A stretch of DNA of 64,000 bases from Stereocaulon alpinum (GCA_018257865.1 JAEUBA010000100.1:1-64000); one strand, 5' to 3'. Counted from the stretch's first letter, positions 23,773 to 35,532 are shown. Program-made: numbers and translations. The notes: generated by a model from the letters alone, not told the origin.

Positions 23773-24948
23773 TCACTTCTTGGTCTGTGCGTCTAGGTGC
23801 TGCTGCTGTGGATATAATAGCTGATGGGGATGCTGTAAGGCATTTCCGACTGGTCCGTCAGGTCGATCTTGGAAGAAAGTACAGCCCAAGTGGTTGGACT
23901 TCTTATTGGAGGTTCCATAGGCCGGAAAGCTGATGTGGAGTATGTCGTTCGAGAGACATTCGATACTTGTCTCAAGCGTGGAGGCCTGGTCCGGTAGAGG
24001 CCACAGCCCAGCTTTGCTCGAGCCTAGCATGAAGGATCCGTGTGAAAGGGCGTTGCACTGCGAACTGCCCGCAGGCTTGTCACAAAACTCAATTTTGTTG
24101 AGTACTAGGCTGTTGATCGAGGCTTTGCAGATGGGAATGATATTGGTTAGAATCTCGTTGCGAGTGTTGATGACGCTGGCTAGAGACAGATCATTAGTAA
24201 TGACAGCCGGGTATGGTGCCTATATGTGTACTCACCCATCACGGTTGTGTCTCCCGTAAGGCCCCCTCCGTTGGCTTTCAGTAGCTGTCTTAAGGTATTG
24301 ACGGTACAGTGCAGCGCCAATTCCTTGGTTATATATTGAAATAGGACATGTTCTCCAAAAACCCATGCAATCTGTAGCCACTGTTCCTCGATTCCCACCA
24401 AGAAGTCCTTGTTGACCCTAGCATTCGAGATCCATGCCTGGAGCCACTAACAGATATCGAATCAGAATCTGGTAATCTGGATATCTGGATAGAACTTGGG
24501 CGGCAAGACAGGTATGACATGCAAGGAAGTTGGTGCCCTTATGACATATTCTCAATAATATCGCGGTATGGGCCGGTCAATGATCATATTTGGACAGCAC
24601 TTACCGGGCGAACGACTGTCACAGTATCATATTTGTCACATAGTACAGCAAGTTGGCGAAGATCTTCGGTCGGAACAGTTTGCGAAACTTTCAAGAATTG
24701 TAGATGAATGATGTTAAGGAGAAGTAGAAGAGCATTGGGGTTATCATCTGGAAAGGGAACTCTGCGATCTGGGCAGTGTGCTTCAAGGAAATCACCTTTA
24801 GGGTCAAGCATAGCACGCCAAACTGGATAGCAAGATACATGGCTGCAGATGAGACAACGAACGTCTTCTGACTGTCCTCAGACCCAACAAAGAGGGTCAG
24901 GTTGCCAGAAGGATCGACATGAACAATGGATGCTTTGGGGTCTTCCAT
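23773..24948 (-). pseudogene. BTB/POZ-domain gene with one frameshift
   Basis: Three exons can be read: 24605-24948, 24236-24446 and 23773-24179. The introns have GTAAGT and GTGAGT donors and GTTAG and CTCTAG acceptors. The protein parallels the intact BTB gene at 21518: V-V-S-S-A-A-M, P-V-W-R-A-M-L-D-P-K-G, L-C-D-K-Y-D-T-V, W-V-F-G-E-H-V, then a divergent tail. Exon 1 needs a one-base frame change near 24817-24835, between A-M-Y-L-A and P-V-W-R, where a Ser codon seems to have lost one base. Either this is a recent pseudogene or a sequencing error. Everything else, including all splice sites, is intact. A C10 tract (on the gene strand) lies 27 bp upstream of the ATG. Confidence 0.65.
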
Positions 24949-25526
24949 GGCTGAATCTTGTGAGAGTGGGAGGAGGGGGGGGGGTGTCTAACTTATAGGA
25001 TCCATGGGGAGCTTCACCAAGTTGAATGAGAGAATTCTAGATTACTAGACTGGTGTACGTGCTAAGAGACGATGAGTGAGGGTCTCAGCGACAGTGAATG
25101 ACTAGACTGGTATACGTATCAAGAGTTGATGATTCAAAATCTCAGCGATAGTAAATCTCGTTATTAATGAGCCGCCGTAAGCAAGAGGTTCTTGGGCTGT
25201 AGCAATCCAAAATTGCGTTGTAACCATAGATATTGACCGACTGATTAGGGTCACTAGGTAGGGGATTAGTTATTCTCAGAAGCCTCGACCCAGACTATCC
25301 AATAGCTCGCGGGTCATTGTAAGAAGAGTTGAATGTGAAGTACACGAAAGTGTCTGGGATCGTTGGCCAACCGCGAGTCATCGAAGTTCAGATCAACCTA
25401 CCAACGAAACTGAATACGTAGCGCCGTATCTAACATCTAGCGCACCTAGCGCGATAAGCGATATGACTGAAAGCCGAGACACTTTTGCCCACCTTCCCCC
25501 GAGGAGCACCACATACACCGGCCAGC
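24949..25526. other. Divergent spacer between BTB gene and SPP2
   Basis: No gene is seen. It holds a G10 run at 24975-24984 and a 57 bp tandem duplication at 25041-25154, and it serves as the likely promoter for SPP2. Confidence 0.6.
25041..25154. repeat. 57 bp tandem duplication with RIP-like transitions
   Basis: Copies at 25041-25097 and 25098-25154 share ACTAGACTGGT, TACGT and TCTCAGCGA. Most differences are G/A or C/T transitions (GTGTACGTG against GTATACGTA, for example). I checked by eye only. Confidence 0.75.
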
Positions 25527-26909
25527 ATGCCCTCCGCCGACCCTTCTCCCATGATCGCGGGCTCCTCGAAGCCATTCTCCATTTCTTTTGGCTCCACAAA
25601 ACCCAAGTCCACACAGCCATTACCGCCCAGAAAGCGCCCCCATTCCGCCCTCGCAGATCTTTCAGGCAGCGAAGATGAGGGCAGCGGACCTCAACTCGTC
25701 ACAGCTTTTGATCAGTCCGCAGGCGGTGCTATCACTAATGGCAGGGTGGAAGAACAGGCACCCTTAGTAATACAAGCAGAAAAGAACCGAGATTGGAGGG
25801 AGGAAAGCAGGAGGAAGCGGCGAAAAACGATACTTCCACATGAGGTGCAAGCGGCGCAGTCCAGACAGGCTCAAGGCCAGCAGGCCTCTCGAGTTGAGCG
25901 AGATGAAGTGTCGAAAGTGTCTGGACTAGGATTCGTCAAGCGGGATGCGGAGGGTGACACCAACATGCCTGAGGCGCACCCTTCCCAACAAGAACCAGAA
26001 CACATAATCCAACCCCCAAAAACCGCTGACGATGAAGCCATGGAAGCCCTAGTAAGCGGGCAAAAGAAGTCAACCCTGCGAATTGAAACCATCGAAGCAG
26101 GCGATCGCAATGACTACGAACCCGGAGAGAGCAATTACTCCGACTACAGGAACGAAGACGACCGTTTCAAAGCTGACGTTGCATCTCGTCCTGATGTCGC
26201 AACACTAGACGACTACGCCGCTATGCCAGTGGATAGCTTCGGTGCAGCTCTCCTGAGAGGTATGGGTTGGAAGGATGGCGAGCCGGTGGGGAAACGAAGA
26301 GCCGGTACCACTGCTACGCCTGAAAAGCATAGAGTTGTAGAGCGCAGGCCAGCGTTGCTTGGTATAGGTGCGAAAGAAGTGCCTGGTGGTGTGGGGGACG
26401 AATTTGGGGCCTGGGGAAAAGTGGCGAAGGGAAAGAGGAAGACGGATCTTACGTATAGTCCAGTTATGTTGAAAAACTCGTTTACAGGGGAAATGTTGAC
26501 GGAGGAGGAGTTAGAGGCGAAGAAGCAAAAGGAGAAGGAGGCCCAAGTGGAGAAGGACAGAGGAAGAGGCGAAGATGATTGGAGAGAAAGGAGGGATCGA
26601 AACTTGAGGGTGGATGCTGAGAGGAAGGGTGAGAGATTAAGGCTTGGGGACGGGAGGAATGGAGACAGGGGGCGCAATAATAGTCGGGATGAGGGACACA
26701 GGACGTATAGGAGCCGGTCAAGGGAAAGAAGACGGCGAGACAAGAGCCCTCCCAAAGAGTCGAGGCGGAGGGAGAGAAGTAGGGAGAGTGACAGGAGCAG
26801 ACATAATTCTTCGCAGCGGCACTCGAAAGAAAGGGAGAGGAGCCATCATAGCAGCTCATCACGACATGAACGAAGCCGGTCTGCTGAGCGGAGTCATAGA
26901 TGGCATTGA
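25527..26909 (+). CDS. SPP2: Pre-mRNA-splicing factor Spp2 (GPKOW/MOS2 family G-patch protein)
   Basis: A single exon encodes 460 residues from the ATG at 25527; the open frame extends 5' only through non-ATG codons. Spp2 binds the DEAH ATPase Prp2 through its G-patch and activates it for the first catalytic remodelling of the spliceosome. The diagnostic core is D-S-F-G-A-A-L-L-R-G-M-G-W-K-D-G-E-P-V-G near residues 232-252, followed by R-R-P-A-L-L-G-I-G-A-K. The N-terminus is low complexity, with a short S-F-G-S-T-K-P-K-like motif typical of the family. The C-terminal about 130 residues are an Arg/Ser/Glu-rich RS-like tail, long for the family. It is nuclear by inference. Confidence 0.88.
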   Translation: MPSADPSPMIAGSSKPFSISFGSTKPKSTQPLPPRKRPHSALADLSGSEDEGSGPQLVTAFDQSAGGAITNGRVEEQAPLVIQAEKNRDWREESRRKRRKTILPHEVQAAQSRQAQGQQASRVERDEVSKVSGLGFVKRDAEGDTNMPEAHPSQQEPEHIIQPPKTADDEAMEALVSGQKKSTLRIETIEAGDRNDYEPGESNYSDYRNEDDRFKADVASRPDVATLDDYAAMPVDSFGAALLRGMGWKDGEPVGKRRAGTTATPEKHRVVERRPALLGIGAKEVPGGVGDEFGAWGKVAKGKRKTDLTYSPVMLKNSFTGEMLTEEELEAKKQKEKEAQVEKDRGRGEDDWRERRDRNLRVDAERKGERLRLGDGRNGDRGRNNSRDEGHRTYRSRSRERRRRDKSPPKESRRRERSRESDRSRHNSSQRHSKERERSHHSSSSRHERSRSAERSHRWH

Positions 26910-27082
26910 TACCCATATTTTGGTTCCTATGTAACGGGCTTTACGACAAGTATGTCTAAGTATTCCACAAAACTTGAAATGCACCACGATTGGGGTATCT
27001 ATGCTCTCAAACACATAAGGTACATTCTCCATGCCATACAATGTGCTACCCACGACTATCGCCACTCCACTTGCCAAAAATC

Positions 27083-29163
27083 TCACAATCTCCCCCATCT
27101 GAATCTTCGAACGCCACACCACCAGCTAAAGGCAGTGCAAGCCTGCCAAACGACCATGGAGACTCCCACTTCTAACCCTGTGAGCAGCACCATCTTACCT
27201 ACGTATTCGCCCACTCCTCTCCAACCGCCTCTTAATCCGACCCCAAACCATTGGCCAAGCGGGTAAATTTCTCCTCTCAATCTCGCAGCAGCAGCTTGTA
27301 CTCCTGCACCGGCAGCAGGCGACGACAGGAACGCTAAAGCTATGGATCTCACCCAGAATGCTTCGACTGGCATCATGAGAACGTCGGTGATATGAGTAGA
27401 GAGATGTGAAGCCAAAGCGTCGGCTGAGTAAGCTGTTAGGGCTGTAAGACGATGATATGGCTGGAGTATGACAACTCGTGATGTTCCATCGTCGATAGCG
27501 GATGGCGAATTCGAGAAGTTCGTATTGTAGAGGGGTTCGCCGGTAGGGTTGCGGGCTGGAATTTGTATATTCATTTGCTGAGTTCCGGACGAGGCAGTAG
27601 AGGTTGTAATCTCGATTGGTGGTCGAGGCGTGGATGGGCGAGACGCTGAATCAGAGAATGGGTCATTAGGTGTTGAGGGTGGGGTTGTCTGTGGATCAAC
27701 CTCGGTGCTTGGTGAAGAAGCTGGAGAGTTGGCAGGTCTTGTTGAGATTGGGGGTAGAGGGTCGACATTCGAATCGGCTTGGCGAGGGTTGCCTGCTAGG
27801 ACGCTCCATGGACGGGATGTTCGGTCAGATTCGGACGGCTTTTGCAATATCCAGCGATCGTAGAACCGTTGCCAACTCCTACCAATAGACTGCAAGTCTC
27901 TTGCAAGTTCTTCGAGCACGCTGCCGCTCTCCTGGAGGTCGCCGTGGTTGTTAGAGGGGTTTTTCAGCCCCGGTATGTGGTTCTCATCAAGGTCTCCATC
28001 TGCAGCCCCCTGAATAGAGTATTTGTCCGGATCTTGAGGCCTGGGAAGTGCAGCACGTATGTAAGCGTACACCTTTTGCGTCAGCTTAGGCCTAATTTGC
28101 CATGCTACTGTTCTCATAATCAAAGGCGAGAGGAAAAGGGAGACCAGCAGTCTTGAACGTGAGTCAAAAGTCAAAAACTCTGCGATATCTGGTATCTGGA
28201 AGGGTGATGAGGGTGAGAAGGGAAGGAATGCTCTGGGATGAGGGTAAATTGGCCATGCAGGGACGAGGTGCAACTCCTGCAGCGTGCTGAAGATCTCCAG
28301 TGGGAAAAGAATAAAGACAAAGGTCCAATGCAGTCTGATTCACTGTTAAGGCAGATCGCGCAGGCATTGTAGAAGATAGAACTCACATATTGTCCACCAT
28401 GTTCAGGAGCCGAGTCAGTATTCTGCGTTTATTTAGACTTCTATAACGTGCCAAGCTGGAGCCAAGAACTCTCTCATGCAATTCCTCCACGGCAAAGGAT
28501 TGAGCCATTAATATGGCGGTGTACGTCAAACTTGCTGGCAGCCCTGCAAAAAAGAGCCTCAACAGGCCAAATTGGTCCCATTCTGTCCGTACAATATGTG
28601 TAAGCGGAATTCCAGAGTAAAAACGAAATGTCTAGAAACCTGGTAAGCAGGTTACCGAAGGTTTGAGGAGATCATTGCCGACCTGTAGCCTTCGCCTGAA
28701 CCCTACAGCGTACAAACTAGCCAGAACCAAAGTGTTGTCTGCTGATGAGACAAGGAGTCCTATATCATTTTCTCTTACGACAGCATCAATCTGAGATTTG
28801 TCCAAGACATGGTTTCTAAGGTCGTCCAGCTGGGACTGTATTGGCTGCCCATCTGCGTTGACGCCAACGCACACTCCCACGGTCGCCAGAACGTCATTTT
28901 GAGCTCTTCTTGACTGGCGGCTCAAGGCTCTCGACTCAACATTCTCTGGGTATCCGCTGCTGTCATACTGTTGTTGGTAGGCCAATGGACCCAGCATGGA
29001 ACCATGAGGTGATACTATATCTGCAGGATTTGAATCCGGTGACTCCTCATCGTCCTCTGGATACTGTCTACGTGACAAAGCTTCGTACGGAGATCGACCC
29101 TGTCAAGTCAACATCAACAACTGAATTTCGCTTGCCGCAACAGTCCAATTAGCTTTGCACCAT
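27083..29163 (-). CDS. Unrecognised multi-pass membrane protein, about 640 residues
   Basis: Exons read 28683-29099, 28387-28631 and 27083-28334. A tentative first exon may end at an ATG at 29161-29163 with a GTGCAA donor. Introns are about 50 bp, and frames join as L-Q/T-F-R and N-I/L-H-W. The N-terminal 140 residues are polar, with one stretch L-V-L-A-S-L-Y-A-V-G. Hydrophobic segments follow (F-A-G-L-P-A-S-L-T-Y, W-T-F-V-F-I-L-F-P-L-E-I-F, L-L-V-S-L-F-L-S-P-L-I). A Pro/Ser/Thr-rich linker comes next, then a C-terminal part with further hydrophobic stretches and a basic end. It looks like an organelle membrane protein, but I recognise no family. The 28684 region donor (GTCGGC) is weak, so the second intron is less certain. 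Confidence 0.6.
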
Positions 29164-29744
29164 GGAGGCCAACTCAAAGAGCCATGCATGTTGTGATGGG
29201 CTCGCAAGAAGAGCCAACAGTAATCCATCCCCGAGAGTACAAGAATGATAAGACAATCACGAATAGCATAGCTAGGTAGATAAACAAGCACAGCCATTCC
29301 GCGCATTTTGGTTTTCATGCGGTATAGTACAAGAGGTACATGCGGGGAGGTCTGAGGGCTCTTACCAAGGCAAGCCGTGTCATATATGCCTGGCGACCCA
29401 TGCTGAGGGATGATCAACAGCCGTTTCTATTACGTTCAAAGCGCAGTCTCGTAACGTGGCCGGGGGGACTGGTTTTGTAGTAAAGTGTCCAGTAAGGCAG
29501 ATTGCAACAAGGCTAGTGGAACTCCGTACGTACGGTAGGTAGCCAGCGGAAGCTAGTGCACGACAGCGCAGTCATTCCGCTGCGAGTGAACCTACCCGTA
29601 AGGTACCGTAGCTTACCTAGAGTATTCGCCATGCACAAAGTTGTGGAGCTTCAGCAATAGAGCAAATTTAAGCGATGACGAATTGTTGATTGTTGCGCAC
29701 ACCAATGCCTGCGCAGCAAGCCTGGAAATAGCTTTCGTCTCACC
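29164..29744. promoter_or_regulatory. Divergent intergenic region upstream of UTP13
   Basis: No coding sequence is supported. GTAC/GGTA/TACC motifs cluster at 29525-29620 (CCGTACGTACGGTAGGTAG, later GTAAGGTACCGTAGC). Similar motifs occur in other spacers of this window, and a regulatory role is only inferred. Confidence 0.4.
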
Positions 29745-32621
29745 ATGTCCCAGCGGACACGGGTCACAACGACTTACGAAGCTGAGCGCGTTATACAACC
29801 AATATATACAGGAGGTGATGTTGCATTGGATAGAGATGGCCAGATCCTAGCAACATGTTTAGGCGAAGAAGCTGTGCTTACCAGCCTGAGTACTGGGAAA
29901 GTGCTGGCACGTATTGAAGGTGTACGTGTACCGGCAGAACTGTGCGAGGATTCCAAGCTGAATGAACGATATAGGATGGTGAGCTCCTCACCACACTGTC
30001 GAGTATGCTACTTTCCGAGCGGCTGCTACAATGGAAAGACCTTCGGCTGACGGCGTCTCGCAGTCACACTCTCCGCATCGCATCTGGTAGTATCTTCGCG
30101 CTCTCTGTCCATGAGAATATATACATTGCAGCACTCTGAGGATGGCACTGGAATGATCAACCCAGTACTGTCGAGAACCCTTAAACCACATACAAGCCCC
30201 GTGATTACTGCCACGACAGATAGTACAGGTACGCTCCTAGCCACAGGTAGCGCCGATGGGGTTGTTAAGGTATGGGATATAAGAGGTGGCTATGTCACGC
30301 ACACATTCCGCGGTCATGCTGGTCTCATCTCTGCGTTACACTTTTTTCAAACGTCAAATCCAGAGCCGGAGCTCAAAGCAAAGATCAACAAGAGAAAGCG
30401 ATCAAAGAACAATCTTTGGGATGGTGGAGTTCTAATCAATGGCCATGCTACCACAGCAGCTTTCCGCCTCGCTTCAGGCAGTGAAGATGGCAAAATCCGC
30501 ATCTGGGACCTAGCAAGACGGAGATCGGTTGCAACACTAGATTCTCATCTATCGGTAGTACGTGGCTTTGACTACGATACGGGTGCGAATCTCTTGATAT
30601 CTGCTAGTCGAGACAAGACCTCAATCGTCTGGGATGCTGGGACATGGCAGTCAAAAATGGTCGTACCAGTGCTTGAAGGTCTTGAGGCGGTGGCTTTCCT
30701 TGAAAAGGGCAGATTCTTTTGCACTGGAGGGGAGACTGGACGGCTAAGGATATGGAGCGTCGAATCTGGTGAAGAAATCACGCAGGAGCAGAAAGCTGGT
30801 GCGGAAGGAGATGCTATGATTCATATCTTACAGAATTCCAAGCTGGATTTCCTACTTTCTGTACATGCGGATCAGTCTTTGGTTCTCCATGCCACTGCAA
30901 ATCTCACAGATGTCACGTCATCCCATGTCCCCATAGCGCCTCTTCCGATACTTCGTCGAATTTCTGGTACGCATGACGAAATCATTGATTTGGCTTATGT
31001 GACGACAGATCGCTCTCTTTTGGCTCTAGCTACCAATTCGGAAGACGTACGGCTTGTTTCCCTTGCTATTTCCAATGACAATAGCTCTTTAGCAGCTTCA
31101 GCAAGCTACTTCGGCGCAGATGCCGCTCTCCTTAAAGGCCATGAAGATATTGTTGTTTCCTTGTCCGTCGATTGGTCTGGCTGTTGGCTTGCTACAGGCG
31201 CCAAAGATAATACAGCACGTTTATGGCGGTTAGACCACGTGTCAAAATCCTACCAATCTTACGCAACATTTACCGGCCATGCAGAATCTATATTAGCGAC
31301 ATGTCTTCCCTCAAATCCGCCGCCTACTGGCTCGTCCGAACACTCAAGACCTCTCGATCATGCTCCACCTTTCCTCATAACAGGCTCCCAAGACCGCACC
31401 ATTAAGCGCTGGATCATCCCTAATCCTTCGTCATCGTCCTCAACATCATCCGTGACCATCTCCGTACCAGCTCGAGCACTCTACACTCGTAAAGCCCACG
31501 ACAAGGAAATAAATGCTATTGCGATCTCTCCTAGTTCCACACTCTTCGCTTCCGCTTCTCTAGACCGGACTGTCAAGATCTGGTCGACAGAAGAAGGCGA
31601 AGTCCAAGGAATCCTACGAGGCCATCGCCGAGGCGTTTGGTCTGTCACATTTGCGCCCAAAGGCGCCCCTCCCATCTCCGGCGAGAATGGACCCGCGAGC
31701 AGCAACCGTGGCTTGGTCATCACAGGCAGTGGAGATAGAACAGTCAAATTATGGAGTCTGAATGACTACAGCTGTATCCGAACTCTGGAAGGACACAACG
31801 GTAGCGCGCTCAGAGTGCTCTGGCTACCACTATCCTCTTCACTAGACACTTCCACAACGCAGACCTCCGCCAAGCGGTCACCGCAGATCGCTTCGGCGGG
31901 CGGCGATGGCCTTGTCAAAGTTTGGGACGCCTTAACTGGCGAAGTTGCCGCGACGCTTGACAATCACACGGGGAATATCTGGGCATTGACTGTAAATCCA
32001 GACACCAAACTACTAGTATCAGGTGGGGGCGACGGTGTTGTCACGTTTTGGAAAGATACTTCTATTGAGACTGCAGCCAAGACCTCTGCTGCTGTAACAG
32101 AACGCGTAGAGCAAGACCAGGAATTGCAGAACTATATCCACCGAGGGAATTACAGGAAAGCCATCACGCTGGCATTGGCCTTGAACCACCCAGCACGACT
32201 ACTCTCGTTACTGCAGGGAGTTGTGGATACGAATCCACCAGAGACAGATTCTATCTCCGGCCTCAAAGCTGCGGATGAAGTCCTCTCCTCCCTCTCCGAC
32301 GAGCAGATACTGAGCCTTCTTTTTCGAGTACGGGATTGGAATACCAACGCTCGCACGTCCCCAGTCGCTCAGCGCATATTGAATGTCGTCGTGAAGTCGT
32401 ATAGTGCAGAGCGACTGGCTGGGCTGGGGAAGAGGAAGGGAGGAAGGGAAGTGGTCGACGCTTTAAGGGTGTATACAGAACGGCATTACCGGAGAGTGGA
32501 AGAGTTGTGGGGAGAGAGTTGGGTCGTGGAGTTTTTGCTGGGAGAAATGGATCAGCTGGGGCTGGGGGAAAATAAGGTGGTGGATCTGAAGGGAAAGAAG
32601 GACACGGTCATGGTATCATAA
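29745..32621 (+). CDS. UTP13: U3 snoRNA-associated WD40 protein Utp13
   Basis: Three exons, 29745-29921, 29975-30002 and 30064-32621, give 920 residues. The second exon has only 28 nt and encodes D-G-E-L-L-T-T-L-S; it is needed to keep the frame into S-H-L-V-V-S-S-R-S-L-S-M-R-I-Y. Donors are GTACGT and GTATGC, acceptors GATATAG and TCGCAG. Utp13 is part of the UTP-B subcomplex of the SSU processome, which assembles on nascent pre-rRNA with U3 snoRNA in the nucleolus. The sequence has about a dozen WD repeats (K-V-W-D-I-R, I-R-I-W-D-L-A, A-R-L-W-R-L, V-K-I-W-S-T, V-K-L-W-S-L, V-K-V-W-D-A). A C-terminal helical Utp13 domain follows from about residue 770 (N-Y-I-H-R-G-N-Y-R-K-A). Confidence 0.92.
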
Positions 32622-33776
32622 TAGAAGCGGACAGGTATGCTTACGCTCCTAGCTTCAGAAATGTGTGAGAGCCTTATCAGATGCGCTTCGCCGATCGTAC
32701 ACTTAGACGTCTCGTTGTATCCCTATCCTCTCCTCATGCATGGTCTGGCCTGATTTGTTGCTGGACATGAAGATGAGTGCCAATTTTTAAGTGGCGCTAG
32801 CCTTGTGGGCACTGGTGTAATTCACTTGCATCTCTTCCCTTATCCCTCACTGGTGTATGTAGCCAGAAGACCTCTTCTGATACTATCCATTGGCGCGACT
32901 GACACTGTCCTAGATGCTGCTCTCACTGTGGAATTACCGTAATCATCCAGCCTCTTGTTTGCTACGGGATTGGCACCGAAACAACCGGGTCTGGTGTAAT
33001 ATCGGAATAGCAACAGAGTTGTGCGCACAATGATAGAAGATTGTCAGTAAATGTGGTAAGATGTTCTTAAACATACGATAAGCTAATGGCGGTCAAGACT
33101 TGCTTGCATGACGTTCAACGGTCATGCATATCTCGTTGCCGAGGTTTGGTCGTGTCTCTTCGCTCTTCGCAAAAGATCAGCTCTACTTCCGCTGCCTGTA
33201 ACCAAGGCTTTGCTCTCCCAATTGAAGTCGAATGCAACCCTGGCAGGAAATATGACGCCTGAAACTTCCTTTGAGTTCATTCCATCCATCCTCTCGTAAC
33301 AACCTTCTTACCAACAAGTGCCCTTTTCCCAACCCCTGGAATGATATCATTACCACCGACTGAAACCAATAGGTGAAGTTCTTCGACTACGGCCTGTCCC
33401 TTGACGCACCAGGTGTTATCTCCGTCTAACAACCCGCATTTCAAGATGCTAGCCGACACGACCGTTAGAATATTAGTGAGATCTTGGTGGATGAGGCCTA
33501 ACCAATGATTGGGTTGGCAACTAATAGACTCCATAGAGAAAGGACAGCCTGGCTGGGAGCCTTAACTGTGATCCGTGCTACGTGTCAATACTACCACAAT
33601 CTTGTTCGGAAGATGGGCAACGGCGTAGTACTGCTGTGGGCAATAGAGGAGCGGCAGATGTACATAGGCACACATATTGAGTAACGCACCAAGTTGAGCA
33701 ACCCGCTTTCGCTTAACCTGGCTATGCCTTTGATATCCTCCATTTCCCAAATCAACTCCGCAATACGGCAAGGGTA
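32622..33776. other. Intergenic region after UTP13
   Basis: About 1.15 kb between the ends of two convergent genes. It includes an 85-codon ATG-started minus-strand frame at 33277-33534 that I cannot match to anything and do not call as a gene. Confidence 0.4.
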
Positions 33777-35532
33777 TTATGACCTTGATTTCCCTTTGCC
33801 CTCTTTCCGTCGCTCCCATACCATAAGATAGCTCTCCTTAGTGAACAAAGTCTCAGCGACAATCCTCTGAACATACAAATCCTGAATCTCAAGCCATTCA
33901 TCCCGTGCCCTATCCCGGACCTGCACCCTCCATACTTTGCGTTCTGCTTCTCCCTCCACGCTGTCATCTCGGGTGCGCACGGCTTCGTGCGTTACATTTG
34001 CGACGAGATCATACCATATAGGTTCTCCAGGCGAGTGCATCGATGGATTTGGTTCGACATATGGGGACATGTTGAGAGAACGAGTTGGGAAAGTGACGAT
34101 TGTTGGATTGTGCTCTGTGACGAATTTGTTCTTTGAAAAACGTTTGATGTGGAAGAGGAGGTACGGTGGAAGAGGATGTAGAAGTCGGTATCTCTTTCGT
34201 GTATTCATTTGCTCTTGAGCCTTTAAACCATCATATTTAGAGAGGATGGAGGTAAGCGGTATCTGTGGTATTATATTCTTCTCCAGTTCGTCCTGGAAAA
34301 GTGGTGCCGCTGGGAGATCCAAGGTCAGCATAAGGTAGCGAGTCGTGTCTACAATTACCTCTGCAGCTTCTTCAAACCGAAGGCGGTCTCCCACGTCAGC
34401 TTTGGCCGTGATTTTCTGTGACTCTATCTTGAGCTTTCCCTGAAATACTCGTTGTATTATGCTGGTGCCAAGCTTCGTCTTGCTACCGCCCAGCGCAAGG
34501 TGCATGTTGTTGAGGAACCAGCTAAGGAATTCCACAGGATCTGACTGCTGGAGGAGATCGAAACGTTTGTTCGACTGCCGAGATATATGTTGCAGGAGTT
34601 CGTGTGGGGAGACATGGGTTTTGAAGGCACGGGTGTTCCATATCTTGCGTATAAGTACGGAGAACCTCTCGACCAACTCGGGTCTGTTTGAGAGGTCCTC
34701 GAGCATGAAGAAATTCCGTAGGGGAGGAATATGGGATAAGGCCTGAATTATCACGTTGAAGTAGTCGTTCTCTTTGATATTATTCATGCCAACGAAGCCT
34801 GAATCCAGAGCTTAGCCAATTCTTCTGGTTTAATCTTAGGGAGCTTGCCTTACCTGGTGTATACTTTTTCCCACTCAAGTCCCACGCGTCTTTCGCTCCT
34901 TTGTCCAATTGTGCAACCTCGTCCTTTGACAGCTTGGGATCCACCACGAACTTGATGTCGTCCAAACTCTTGCTCTTCACCTCGTAGCCCTCTGGCAGAA
35001 CATAAACCCTCTTCGTTTGCATATTGACGTAGACATGGTGACCCACCTCCAAGGCATGAAAGTAGGCATGCGATTTCGGTCCCCGCCCTTGATAGTATTT
35101 CCCACAAACCAGGCACGCGTAGACATTAATGTTGGATAAAGTAACGGAACAGAGCTTCTCGAAGTCAAAATCCAGTACTGAGCGGTTGACTGTGTCTAGG
35201 TAGAGATCTGAGTAGCCCTCGATCGGGGCTTGCTGTCGCGACGTTGCTGAGTACGCGGACTCCTCGTTGAGCGAGTCCACATCGTCTGGTGGGGAAGCTG
35301 CGCCCTCTAATTCCCCCTCTTGGATGTCTGCTGCCGCAAGAATGTCGTTCCCATCTCTCTCGTCCTCTTCCCACTTCTCTTCGCTCAGTGGGAAAAGGGA
35401 ATTGGGCGCTGTGGAGAAGCCGTTCGTATGCCCGCGTACTTCTAGCACATCGTAAATCCGTGCCTTCTTAGAAGCGGGTGAGTCTTGCGCTACCGATTTC
35501 TCCAGCGACTCTTCTGCTTGTCTCTTGACCAT
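33777..35532 (-). CDS. SAD1: U4/U6.U5 tri-snRNP factor Sad1 (USP39 family, inactive ubiquitin hydrolase fold)
   Basis: Exons 34854-35532 and 33777-34798 are joined across a 55 bp intron within P-G/F-V-G, giving 566 residues from the ATG at 35532. Residues about 128-170 form a zf-UBP zinc finger (C-L-V-C-G-K-Y-Y-Q-G-R-G-P-K-S-H-A-Y-F-H). A USP fold starts at residue 227 (P-G-F-V-G-M-N-N-I-K-E-N-D-Y-F-N). Where active USPs have G-N-T-C-Y, this has K-E-N-D-Y, so the catalytic Cys is missing, as is known for Sad1/USP39. The role is assembly and stability of the tri-snRNP in the nucleus. It lies tandem with PRE1, 419 bp apart. Confidence 0.93.

Noticed and set aside
26213..26755. 180-codon minus-strand frame
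   Set aside because: Shadow of the Arg/Glu-rich SPP2 tail.
30003..30063. Continuous reading of UTP13 through intron 2
   Set aside because: It gives sequence unlike the family, whereas splicing gives the conserved S-H-L-V-V-S-S-R-S-L-S-M-R-I-Y block.
33277..33534. 85-codon ATG-started minus-strand frame after UTP13
   Set aside because: No recognisable domain, no splice extension and no context that supports it. It is kept only as a note.
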